This document shows, one piece after another, positions 25,947 to 34,082 of a stretch of DNA of 64,000 nucleotides. The stretch comes from Roseiarcus sp963809245 (GTDB lineage Bacteria > Pseudomonadota > Alphaproteobacteria > Rhizobiales > Beijerinckiaceae): the NCBI GenBank assembly GCA_963809245.1, contig CAWEIU010000009.1, positions 434,001 to 498,000 of the forward strand, written 5' to 3'. How positions within the stretch are numbered: position 1 is the first letter of the stretch; the number at the start of each line of letters is the position of its first letter. The notes under the pieces are model-generated. The model made no database searches, was not told the DNA's origin, and worked only from the letters and a program-made list of their open reading frames with translations. A program made the position numbers and the translations under genes.

Positions 25947-26630
25947 ATGCCGATGTCGATCGGCTTCATTTTCATGGCGACGCTGCGGGACCGCACAGTC
26001 CCGCAGGCGCGTTCGCTGATCGACGAGGCGCTGGCGCTCGGGGTCGGCAATATCGGCTTCAAGGACGTCGGGTTGCCGCGCGACGCGCTCAAGGAACTCG
26101 CGAGAGCGATCAAGGCCGGCGGGGCCCGCGCGTTCTTCGAGGTCGTCTCGCTCGACCGGGAGAGCGAACTCGCCTCCGCGGTTGCGGCGGCCGATCTCGG
26201 CGTCGATTGGCTGCTCGGCGGCGTGCGTGCCGCTGAGGTCGCGCCGATCGCCAAGGGCGCCGGCCTGAGCTACGCGCCATTCCCGGGCACTGTCGTCGGG
26301 CATCCCAGCGTTTTGCAGGGCGATATCGGCGACATCGCCGAGAGCGGGCGGGCGCTCTGCGCGATCGAAGGCGTGGCGGGGCTCGACCTGCTCGCCTATC
26401 GGCGGATAGGCGACGTCGCGGCGCTGATGCGCGCCGTCACCGGCGCGGTCGACAAGCCGGTGATCGTCGCCGGCTCGATCGACGGCCCGGCTCGCGTCGC
26501 CGCCGTAGCGGCGAGCGGGGCGGCGGGCTTCACCATCGGCTCGGCGGCGATCGACGGCGTCTTCCCGGCGCCGTCACGCGACTTCGCCGCGCAAATCCGC
26601 GCAATCCAGCAGGCGGTCGCTTCGGATTAA
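25947..26630 (+). CDS. TIM-barrel protein of unknown function
   Basis: About 227 residues. The sequence reads as a beta/alpha barrel with alternating strands and helices: 'GVGNIGFKDVGLP', 'RAFFEVVSLD', 'GVDWLLGGVR', 'GLDLLAYR', 'KPVIVAGSIDGPARVAAVAASGAAGFTIGSAAIDG'. The last two blocks resemble the C-terminal phosphate-binding loops of barrel enzymes that bind phosphorylated substrates. No single family is recognised with confidence. The start could be either of two close ATGs (25947 or 25953). It follows the oxidase operon on the same strand with a ~80-base gap, so a functional link is not shown. Confidence 0.65.
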   Translation: MPMSIGFIFMATLRDRTVPQARSLIDEALALGVGNIGFKDVGLPRDALKELARAIKAGGARAFFEVVSLDRESELASAVAAADLGVDWLLGGVRAAEVAPIAKGAGLSYAPFPGTVVGHPSVLQGDIGDIAESGRALCAIEGVAGLDLLAYRRIGDVAALMRAVTGAVDKPVIVAGSIDGPARVAAVAASGAAGFTIGSAAIDGVFPAPSRDFAAQIRAIQQAVASD

Positions 26631-26735
26631 ACTCCGTCTCCCCCACGAACGCATGCGATTGTCGGGCGCTGCGGGGAGAAGGGATTCCGCGCGACCGCTC
26701 TGGCCTCGCGCGGCCGCACGGTCGCGGGCGCCATT

Positions 26736-27287
26736 TCAGTCCGTCTGGCCGCTCGCGGCGACGAGCTTGTCGTAATATTTGAGTACGATGTCGATGTTGG
26801 CGGGAAATTTGAGCGGCTGGACGGCTTTCAGCGCCCCGGTCATTTCCGCCAGCGCCGCCTTCTTGTCGCTCGGCGCCATGGATTTGTCCGTTTGGACCTC
26901 GGCGATCTGCTTCTTCAACACGACGTCGGCGCCGACGTATTTGCGGGTCTGCGGGTCGATGCCGTCGACCACCATGCCGATGTTCGCGTCGACGACCCCA
27001 TATTGGTCGAGCGAAGCGAATTTGTACTTCTTGGCGATGGAGTCGAGCTGGGCCTCGACTTTCGGATCGGGTTTGTCCGACGCGCCGTCCTGTTTCGTGG
27101 TCAGCGCCGCCATTTCGCTTTCCGCGGCGAGGTAGGCCTGAACCTGCGTGTCGGTCAGCGCAATCTGTGGCGGCGCTTCGTCCTGCTGGGTCTGAGCGAG
27201 GACGGGGAGCGGCGCGGCGAAGGCCGTCAATGGAGCGAGAACGGCGAAGCGCAGAGCGAAGGCGAGCGAACGGGCGATCTGGACCAT
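26736..27287 (-). CDS. Small secreted protein of unknown function
   Basis: A 183-residue protein with a Sec signal peptide ('LAFALRFAVLAPLTAFAAP...LAQ', cleavage near residue 34). The mature part is helical and charged ('TDTQVQAYLAAESEMAAL', 'LDSIAKKYKFASLDQYGVV', 'IAEVQTDKSMAPSDKKAAL') with no Cys. Similar periplasmic proteins of unknown role occur in Rhizobiales. The ATG at 27287 is chosen for its ribosome site (ggagaagcct) and the signal peptide; the longer frame upstream is not family-like. It lies downstream of, and in the same direction as, the iron-uptake operon, with a ~120-base gap. Confidence 0.7.
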   Translation of the reverse strand: MVQIARSLAFALRFAVLAPLTAFAAPLPVLAQTQQDEAPPQIALTDTQVQAYLAAESEMAALTTKQDGASDKPDPKVEAQLDSIAKKYKFASLDQYGVVDANIGMVVDGIDPQTRKYVGADVVLKKQIAEVQTDKSMAPSDKKAALAEMTGALKAVQPLKFPANIDIVLKYYDKLVAASGQTD

Positions 27288-27405
27288 AGGCTTCTCCGAT
27301 GTTGGCGCGGCGAGCCGCGGCTCCCTCGAATTAGGCCATCCGCCGAGGATTGGCGACTCCCCTCTTATTGTAGACCGGCCAGAGATTCGAGAAAATGGCC
27401 ACGCT

Positions 27406-28248
27406 TTAACCTCGCTGAGCAGCCGGCGCGGACCTGCGCCCCGGCGCCCGCAGAGCAAAAGCCTTCGAGAGGCCGAAGATCGTCGTCAGCGTCGCGAGAT
27501 AGATTACCACCTGCAGCTCCGAGGGTTGGTCGGCGTAGCCGACTAAGGTGTGGAGGACGCGGCCGAAAAGGCTCGTGTCGGAAAGGACGCCCGAAGTATC
27601 CCACGCGGTTTGGCTCAAGATCGAGACGATGCCGGCCTGCTGGAGGAAATTCACCGCCTGCGAGGCAAGACCCGCGGCGAGCAACGTGATGAGCGCGCTC
27701 GTCGTCGTGAACAGATGGCGTGTCGGGATCGTCACCAAGCCGAAATAGGTGACCGCGCTCACCGCGGCGCCGGCGACGAGGCCGAGCAGCGAGCCGATGA
27801 GGAGGTCGTTCGAGGTCGTGCCGCCGGCGGCGACGAGGCCGTAGAGGAACAGCGCGATCTCGGAACCCTCGCGCATCACCGCGACGGCGACGACGACCGC
27901 CAGGGCCGCGAGCGAGCGCCTGCCGCTGCTCACCTCCTGGCCGAGCTTGCGTGCTTCGGCGGCGAGCTCGCGCCCGTGGCTCGCCATCCAGATGTTGTGC
28001 CAGGCCAGCATGCAGACGGCGAGCGAGAGGATCGCGGCGTTGAACAATTCCTGTCCGACGCCGTTGAGCGCGTTGGCGATGGCGCCGGCGAAGGCTGCGA
28101 CCAGCGACGCGCCGAGGACGCCCGCCAGCACGCCCACGACCGCCATCAACCGGCTGCCGGGCGTCCCCTTCGTGACCGCCATCACGATGCCGACGATGAT
28201 GCCGGCCTCGATGACCTCACGAAAAACGATAATCAGCGCGCCGAGCAT
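27406..28248 (-). CDS. efeU: FTR1-family iron permease (EfeU-like)
   Basis: A 280-residue polytopic membrane protein with about seven hydrophobic segments. It has the two REXXE iron-binding motifs of the FTR1 family, 'REVIE' (near residue 10) and 'REGSE' (near residue 126). It imports iron, usually after periplasmic ferrous oxidation or capture. It is preceded in the operon by two cupredoxin genes and the EfeB peroxidase, which supports an Efe-type acid-tolerant iron-uptake system. No EfeO M75 protein is encoded. Confidence 0.9.
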   Translation of the reverse strand: MLGALIIVFREVIEAGIIVGIVMAVTKGTPGSRLMAVVGVLAGVLGASLVAAFAGAIANALNGVGQELFNAAILSLAVCMLAWHNIWMASHGRELAAEARKLGQEVSSGRRSLAALAVVVAVAVMREGSEIALFLYGLVAAGGTTSNDLLIGSLLGLVAGAAVSAVTYFGLVTIPTRHLFTTTSALITLLAAGLASQAVNFLQQAGIVSILSQTAWDTSGVLSDTSLFGRVLHTLVGYADQPSELQVVIYLATLTTIFGLSKAFALRAPGRRSAPAAQRG

Positions 28249-28264
28249 GGCTCACCCTTTCTTT

Positions 28265-28612
28265 TCATTGGACGACGAGGAAGCCCACCGTCGTCTCTTC
28301 ATGATAGTCGTCAAAGAAGCGATAACGGCCGGGCGCCAACGCGCGGACCCTCACCGTGACCGTGCCGCCGCCAGGAACGACCTTCTCGACGCGCAGCGTT
28401 TTGCTCTCGAATTCCGCCGGCGTTCCGTCGCGATTGGACACTTCGAACATCACCGGCTTGCCCGCGGGAGCGGTCGGCTCCGCCGGATCGAAATGATGGC
28501 CCTTGATCGAGATCGCGATATGCGTCTGGTCATCGGCGAGCGCCGGCGTCGTCGCCGCGCTCGCCAGCGCGATCGCCAATCCGAGGGCGGACAGATACAG
28601 TCTATGTTTCAT
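28265..28612 (-). CDS. Periplasmic cupredoxin-domain protein 1 (iron-uptake operon)
   Basis: A 115-residue protein: signal peptide ('LYLSALGLAIALASAATTPALA') followed by one cupredoxin fold. 'ISIKGHHFDPAEPTAPAGKPVMFEV', 'AEFESKTLRVEKVVPGGG' and 'GRYRFFDDYHEETTVGFLVV' are the conserved strands and potential metal residues (Glu, Asp, His). It matches the stand-alone cupredoxin proteins found beside FTR1 permeases and the cupredoxin half of EfeO. No M75 domain is attached. It likely binds copper or iron in the periplasm and feeds EfeU. Confidence 0.82.
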   Translation of the reverse strand: MKHRLYLSALGLAIALASAATTPALADDQTHIAISIKGHHFDPAEPTAPAGKPVMFEVSNRDGTPAEFESKTLRVEKVVPGGGTVTVRVRALAPGRYRFFDDYHEETTVGFLVVQ

Positions 28613-28671
28613 TGTACTCCTCCATCGTAGACCCGGTCGCGTCGTAGCGGCGGCCTTCAGGTTTCAGCGCC

Positions 28672-29013
28672 TCATTGCGAGATGATCACGCCCTGCGCGG
28701 TGTCAGCGTGAAAATCCCCGAAGAACGGAAAGCGGCCCGGTCCGAGCGGGCGGATCCGCACCTTCCCTTCGCCGCCCGCCGGGATCACCTTCTCGATCGC
28801 CGGAGCGTGCATCTCGAATTCGTCCGCAGCGTCGTCGAGGTTTTTGACGCTGATGAAGAAGGCTTGGCCGGCGGGCACATGGAGCTCCACCGGCGTGAAG
28901 CGATGCTGGCTGAGGGTCAGCGTATAGGTGGCGAGGTCCTCGGCGCGCGCGACGGCGCCGAGAGGGAGCCCGAATGTCGCCACGCAGGCGAGGGCGCGCA
29001 TCATTATGTTCAC
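28672..29013 (-). CDS. Periplasmic cupredoxin-domain protein 2 (iron-uptake operon)
   Basis: A 113-residue paralogue of the neighbouring cupredoxin: signal peptide ('MRALACVATFGLPLGAVARA') and a single cupredoxin domain. The conserved blocks recur as 'LSQHRFTPVELHVPAGQAFFISV', 'DEFEMHAPAIEKVIPAGGEG' and 'GRFPFFGDFHADTAQGVII'. The shared EFE...EKV-P-G...FF-D-H pattern suggests duplication followed by divergence, so the two may bind different metals or act in sequence. Located between efeB and the first cupredoxin gene, same strand, short gaps. Confidence 0.82.
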   Translation of the reverse strand: MNIMMRALACVATFGLPLGAVARAEDLATYTLTLSQHRFTPVELHVPAGQAFFISVKNLDDAADEFEMHAPAIEKVIPAGGEGKVRIRPLGPGRFPFFGDFHADTAQGVIISQ

Positions 29014-29031
29014 TTGCGTCGAATATCCTTT

Positions 29032-30324
29032 TTATGAGGCCGTCTCGAACAGCCGCTGGCCGACGTATTCGCCTTTGACGGCGCCACGCGGCAGCGCGAA
29101 ATGTCCGCCGCCGACATTGGTGACGAACTGGTTCAACATGTCGAAGCGCGCCAGCTTGTCGTTGATCTTCACGAAGCCCTTGGCGAGGTCGCGCTGGTGG
29201 CAGATGAAGATCAATCCGGCGTCGAACTCCATGCCCTGTTTCCAGGGCGGCCAGCGTTCAGCGGTGATGTTGGCCCCATCGTTGTAGGAATAGGAGCGGC
29301 GCAGGATTTTCGTCCCCTCGAGCGACATCTGTCGCGCGAGGCGGACATGCGCGTTCTCTGGGATGAGCGGATCGCCGTCGGCGTTCTTGGCGTCGAGGTC
29401 GACCGGATCGAATTCAGCCTTGCCACCGAGCGGCGCGCCCGAAAGCTTCTCGCGTCCGAAGGTCTGCTCCTGAAAGGAGACCTTCATGCGATCCCAATGC
29501 TCGAGCGCAATGCGCGCCCGCCGCACGACCATGTAGGTTCCCCCGCGCATCCAGGCCGGCGCTTCGTCACCGGCCCAGACGACCGCGTCCATTTCCTTCG
29601 CGTCGTCGACTGAGGGATTGTCGGTGCCGTCCTTGAACCCCATGAGGTTGCGCGGCGTCTTGCTGGGGCCGTAGTCGGACACGAATCCCGACTGGACCCA
29701 GCGAATGTTGGCTACGCCGTAAGCAATGCGCGCGAGCTGGCGCGCCGCGTGGAAGGCGACCTGAGGGTTGTCGGCGCAAAGCTGCACGAGGAGATCGCCG
29801 CCCGTTCGCGCCGCGACAAGCTGGTCGCCGGGGAAATGCGGCAGATCGATGAAGGCGGCCGGCCGTTGGGTCTTGAGCCCGTAGCGGTCGACACCATCCT
29901 TCTCGAACAGGCCGAGCCCGAAGCCGAAGGTGATCGAGAGACGCGCGGGCGAGAGGCCCAGGACGTCTGAGGGATCAGCCCGGGTCTGCGGGTCTCCGTC
30001 GCCGGGAATTTCCACCGGCTTTCCCTCGCTCAGCGCCGCCGCCGCGTCCGTCCAGCGGCGCAGCAACGTTTGGACGTCGGCGCGCTTGGCCGTCGTAAGG
30101 TCGAAGACGGCGAGATAGGTGTGAGACTGACACGCCGTCGTGACGCCCGCTTGATGCTCGCCCCAGAAAGGCGTGACGTCGCTCGTCGTCTCAGCGCTTT
30201 CGGTCGCTTCGAGAGCGCGAGCTGCAGCCGGCGCCGTGTTGAACCCCGCGAAGGCGGCAAGGCCCGCCGTCGCGTTGAGAAAGCCGCGGCGCGTGGCTTG
30301 CGGTTTGTTATCTGGGGTCATCAT
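29032..30324 (-). CDS. efeB: Dyp-type peroxidase EfeB
   Basis: A 430-residue heme peroxidase of the DyP family with a Tat signal ('ATRRGFLNATAGLAAFAGF'). It has the catalytic 'GFKDGTDNPS' (GxxDG) motif and an 'ENAHVRLA' region with the probable proximal His. It should act in the periplasm, oxidising iron or releasing it from heme, as part of Efe uptake. The ATG at 30324 overlaps the stop of the upstream NHL gene by four bases (ATGA). A single open frame runs on to 31464, but that 810-codon reading joins two genes through a frameshift and is not the natural product. Confidence 0.88.
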   Translation of the reverse strand: MMTPDNKPQATRRGFLNATAGLAAFAGFNTAPAAARALEATESAETTSDVTPFWGEHQAGVTTACQSHTYLAVFDLTTAKRADVQTLLRRWTDAAAALSEGKPVEIPGDGDPQTRADPSDVLGLSPARLSITFGFGLGLFEKDGVDRYGLKTQRPAAFIDLPHFPGDQLVAARTGGDLLVQLCADNPQVAFHAARQLARIAYGVANIRWVQSGFVSDYGPSKTPRNLMGFKDGTDNPSVDDAKEMDAVVWAGDEAPAWMRGGTYMVVRRARIALEHWDRMKVSFQEQTFGREKLSGAPLGGKAEFDPVDLDAKNADGDPLIPENAHVRLARQMSLEGTKILRRSYSYNDGANITAERWPPWKQGMEFDAGLIFICHQRDLAKGFVKINDKLARFDMLNQFVTNVGGGHFALPRGAVKGEYVGQRLFETAS

Positions 30325-31464
30325 GGCGTGGCCTTGGCGAGCATGTTGACGTCGTCCTCGACGTAGTAGAAGCCGCCGCCGGGAGCCATCGCGAGGCCGA
30401 AGAGATCGCCGTTGCCGGGAGGCGACTGGGCTTGGTTCGAGTTCGACCCATTGCGCCGAGAGCTGCTTGCCGGAAGCCGGATCGAACTCGACCACCTGCC
30501 CGTTCTTGGCGTTGGTGGCGAGGATGTGGCCGTTGGCGGTCGCTGCGAGCGCGAGCGGGCGCTGCAGCAAGCCGCCCTTGGTGACGGGGCTGCCCGGGCC
30601 GGCGCTGCCGGTTCGCGTCATCGCGTCGGGAATCGCCACGATGCGGTTGGCGACCGAGTCCGACACATAGAGCGTCGAGCCGATGAGGGCCAAGCCTGTC
30701 GGGCCGACGAGGAAGACGTCTTTGTCCGCCTGCTCGCTCAAGCCGCTGGCGATCACCGTCTGGCTTGTCACCTTCGGCGGCCCGCTCGCCGGGATGGCGA
30801 GTTGGATGCGCAGGACGGTCGCCTTGTTGACGACGAAAGGCATGCCGGTTGCGGAGTCGATCTTGTCGGGACCGGGAACGTCGAAGCCGGACATGCTGAC
30901 GAACAGCGTCGCCTTCGATCCGTTGTCGACCACCGCCATATTGCCCCAGGGGCCGCTGACATGCGCGCCGGACCAGACCGTCGCGAGTTGACCGTTCGAG
31001 TCGAAGACCAACAGGCAGCCGTGGCCGAGCGTGGAGGTCGTGCCATTGGTGCTCGGCGTGCTGCCGACGATCACCCAGCCGCTGCTCAGCATCGTCATCG
31101 CCGTGCTGAGGCCGATGCCGCCGGGGCATTGCGGCAGGTTCTGCGGAAGCTTGGCGAAAAGCCTGACCGATCGCGTCGCCGGATTGACGTCGATGATCGT
31201 GCCGCCGGTGCCCTGGAGGTTCGACTGGTTGTTGAAATTGTCGACGAGCACATCGCCCTTCTGGATCTTGCCCGACGTCGTCGGCGCGACGACGACAGCG
31301 TAGGGGTTGAGGTCGCCGTTGTCGGTGATCGTCGAGGCCACCGTCGTGTGATGGCGCAGGCCCGCGAGAACGCCTTCGGCTTGCGAAGGCGTTGCGCCGA
31401 GCAGCAAGGCCGCCGCGGCGCAGCCGAGCGCGCCCAAGCCGCCAATACGTCGGAAGTTCAACAT
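30321..31464 (-). CDS. Secreted NHL/SMP-30-like beta-propeller protein, frameshifted near its end
   Basis: A periplasmic protein with a signal peptide ('GLGALGCAAAALLLGATPSQAEG') and a repeat-rich propeller ('GDVLVDNFNNQSNLQGTGGTI', 'WGNMAVVDNGSKATLFVS', 'GPTGLALIGSTLYVSDSVANRI', 'RPLALAATANGHILATNAKNG'). After 'SAQWVELEPS' the frame turns Arg-rich. Skipping one base in the ggg run at 30428-30430 restores 'SPPGNGDLFGLAMAPGGGFYYVEDD' and a TGA at 30321-30323 that overlaps the efeB start. So an extra base is present relative to an intact gene, either an error or a real mutation. It sits between the porin and efeB; the role is unknown. Confidence 0.75.
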
Positions 31465-31518
31465 GTCGTTAGCCCCTTCGTTAAACGTGGGTGGGCGGCG
31501 CGGAAGCCGCCCACAGGC

Positions 31519-33174
31519 TTAAAAGGTGATGTTGGTGCGCGCGCCGAAAACCAGCTCGTTCTTGACCTTTTGGTCGGGGTCGTACGGATTGACGATGCCC
31601 CCGCCGGGGTTGAGGACGTATTGGATGTCAGGCTGGATCTGCCACCACGGCATGACTTGATACTGATACGTCGCCTCGAACACCGTCTCGTTGTGGCGGA
31701 CCGCGTTGAAGACTCCGGGATTGTAGAGCCCGGTGTCCTGGTCGAAGCCCGTGGCGGCGCTGCTGACTTGAGCGAAGTTCACGCCGATGCCGGCGGTGTC
31801 GTCGTCCCGCCGGAGGAACGGCTCGTGCATCGTCAAACCCGCGCTTAGGCTGAAGGCGATGAGGTTGCGGTCCTGCAGTGGCGAGAACATCGGGCGCAGA
31901 AACGCGTTGATGGTGCGATCGGGTTCGCTGCTCGAGCGCCAGAGCATCTGGTCCGCGACTGCGTAGAACGCATAGTCGCCGCGGTGGCTGGCGGGGATTC
32001 CTGTGCTCAGGGGACTGGCGAGCGGCGTTCCGGTATTGTCGTAACGCAGATCCGCGAACGACTCGCTGTCGTACCAGGCGCCGATCTTGTAGGTCAGCGC
32101 GAGCGGATCCGGCTTGTCTGGATCGACCAGCGCGCCGGGCCCGGGATAGACGAACTGCAGTTCGGCGATCGCCAGCACGCCGCCATTGAGCGGAAAGCTC
32201 GTGCCGTAAGGATCCAGTTTCTGCGGATCGCCGTTGTTGCTCGGGGCTGGAGAGCCGTTGTAGACGCCGGCGAGCACCGTAACATTGTCGGTCAGGTGCG
32301 CCCGCGCGCGCACGCCGAGCGCGGAGAGCGGGTAGGCGGGGCCGCCGCCGGGCATGTCGGCGGAGGGCAGCATCGGCCAGCCGAACATGGTGTTGACGAA
32401 ATAGCCGGAGTTCTGGCTGACCATGAATTCCTGGTCGATGCTCTGCTGGCCGATCTTCACGTCGAACGTGTCGCCGAACTTCTGCTGATACCAGAGCTCC
32501 CACAGTCGGGTCGCGCGATCGGCCTCGATGCCGCTCGCGGTTTGCAGAGTGCCGAGATTCGAGGCGCTCAGATTGCCGCCGTGGATCTGCAGCGCGCTCG
32601 CATTGAACAGGCCGCCGTTGAGGCCGAAAGCGCGCTGCGTGTCCACCTGCAGCGTCGCGGTGGTCAGGCCGTTGTATTCGAATCCGCGCTGGAAGCCGCC
32701 GGTGACGTTGCCGAGCACCTCGCTATTCTCGACGATGTTCAGCGACGCACCATATTTGGCGAGCATGGGCCTGAGGCCCCACATGTCGCCCAACAGACTG
32801 GAACTGCGCGAAGCGGTGCTCAGGAAGCCGAATGGCCCTGCCGGACCGGACGCTGCGGCAGGGGGGGCGGTTGCGGCGATCGGCGCCGTCGCGGTAGCCT
32901 GGGCGGCGGTCTGCGCCGTTGCGCCCGGAGTTGCGGGAGCGGCGGCCGGAGCTGCGGCAGTAGCGGCCGGAGCCGCCGACGCGCCGATCGGCGTCTCGAT
33001 GAAATCTCCAGACGTATCCGGATTGGCGTTGGCGTCTTGCTTGGCGGCGTCCGGGGCAGCCGGCGCGGCGCTCTGGGCTCTCGCTCCCGTTGAGAGGAAA
33101 ACGGCGCAGGCGCTGGCAAAAAGCACAGGCCCGCACTGCCGCGCCCACAGGCGCGGAGACTTATTGTGGTTCAT
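31519..33174 (-). CDS. OprB-like carbohydrate-selective porin
   Basis: A 551-residue outer-membrane protein. Signal peptide 'PVLFASACAVFLSTGARA' is followed by an Ala/Pro-rich linker (~35-125). The beta-barrel then contains OprB-family features ('LWELWYQQKFGDTFDVKIGQQSIDQEF', 'GVRARAHLTDNVTVLAGVYNG', 'YAFYAVADQMLW', 'NETVFEATYQYQVMPWWQIQPDIQYVLNPGG') and ends in the C-terminal Phe expected for barrel assembly. The ATG at 33174 has a good ribosome site (gaggacgtt). First gene of the iron-uptake operon, so it may admit the substrate of that system rather than sugar; this is inference. Confidence 0.82.
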   Translation of the reverse strand: MNHNKSPRLWARQCGPVLFASACAVFLSTGARAQSAAPAAPDAAKQDANANPDTSGDFIETPIGASAAPAATAAAPAAAPATPGATAQTAAQATATAPIAATAPPAAASGPAGPFGFLSTASRSSSLLGDMWGLRPMLAKYGASLNIVENSEVLGNVTGGFQRGFEYNGLTTATLQVDTQRAFGLNGGLFNASALQIHGGNLSASNLGTLQTASGIEADRATRLWELWYQQKFGDTFDVKIGQQSIDQEFMVSQNSGYFVNTMFGWPMLPSADMPGGGPAYPLSALGVRARAHLTDNVTVLAGVYNGSPAPSNNGDPQKLDPYGTSFPLNGGVLAIAELQFVYPGPGALVDPDKPDPLALTYKIGAWYDSESFADLRYDNTGTPLASPLSTGIPASHRGDYAFYAVADQMLWRSSSEPDRTINAFLRPMFSPLQDRNLIAFSLSAGLTMHEPFLRRDDDTAGIGVNFAQVSSAATGFDQDTGLYNPGVFNAVRHNETVFEATYQYQVMPWWQIQPDIQYVLNPGGGIVNPYDPDQKVKNELVFGARTNITF

Positions 33175-34082
33175 AACGTCCTCGCTAACGCGCGGGGGCA
33201 AGGCCCGCTGTCGCAGGAACTGGGGTAGAGAAGAAAAATTGCGGACGCAACGAAGATTCCTTTTTTTGGACATTTTCTAAACAGTGCCATCGCTGTTTAG
33301 ATTTGTTCAAAACTGATGCGCCGCTTGGTTATGCTGTGTCATCGAAATGTAAAGACAACGAAACGGTGACGTATACCGGGAGGCGCGTCGGTTGGGCAAA
33401 TATCGTTGAAGTTGTGCCGCCGATCCGGGAGCCGCGGCGACGCGTGCGGCGCGGCCGGCGGCGCCCCGCGACCGCGCCCTCAAACCGCGGGCCGTCCGGG
33501 TCGCGGCGCGGGTTGCTCATGACGCTTTTATGACGGCGCGAGAAAAATTGCCGCGGAGCGAAAAAATCTCTTGCGTTCAGGAACGATTCGCACAAATAAC
33601 GAAACGCCCAATACGCACGTGCCTGTGGTCGTGTGTCGGTCGGCGGGGATCTGGACAAGAGGCCAGTCAACCGCCCCTAGACAGACCGGCAGCCGGAGGC
33701 AAACCGGCGCACCCCGCCAAACGGGGGACGCGACTTGAAGCAACGACGGACCGGGCTTTTTCGTCTCTGTCGGCCCTCCAAAGGTCGGCTTACCGAAGAG
33801 GCTTGTCTATCTTGCCGGGTGTGCGGAAGGGTCATCCCCCTCCAAACGATGGCTGTGGATTTCGCTGACGGGGCATTTCCCGCGGCGTAGACACGGCCAC
33901 GGCGCAGCATCTGACCCTCGCCGGGTCGGCTGAACGGCTCTCCGCCGTTTCGCCGGTCGCGAGCGGTCGCGGCGGCGGGTCAACGCCGGGCTTCGCGTCT
34001 CCATCGCGCGGGGCTCGGACGCATCGCCTCCGATCCCTTTTTCGCCTAGCGCGGCGCAAGCCGCGCGACGGAGGATGCCGCT
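33175..34082. promoter_or_regulatory. Long intergenic region between porin operon and decarboxylase
   Basis: About 900 bases between divergent genes without a credible gene. It holds an AT-rich section (33230-33360) with an inverted repeat (listed separately), then GC-rich sequence whose open frames look random. Promoters for the iron operon (reverse) and the decarboxylase (forward) should be here. A small RNA is possible but nothing specific is seen. Confidence 0.45.
33277..33300. promoter_or_regulatory. Perfect inverted repeat, candidate operator of the porin/iron operon
   Basis: ctaaacag and ctgtttag are exact reverse complements separated by 8 bases. The centre lies ~115 bases upstream of the porin start, in the most AT-rich part of the intergenic region. 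Position and symmetry fit a dimeric regulator site. The sequence is not a clear match to known Irr, RirA or Fur boxes as remembered. Confidence 0.45.

Noticed and set aside
29032..31464. 810-residue secreted NHL-DyP peroxidase fusion
   Set aside because: The joining segment is arginine-rich out-of-frame sequence; a one-base correction gives two genes with an ATGA overlap.
33530..33910. Possible small genes in the 900-base gap before the decarboxylase
   Set aside because: Composition is random and no domain or good ribosome site is seen.
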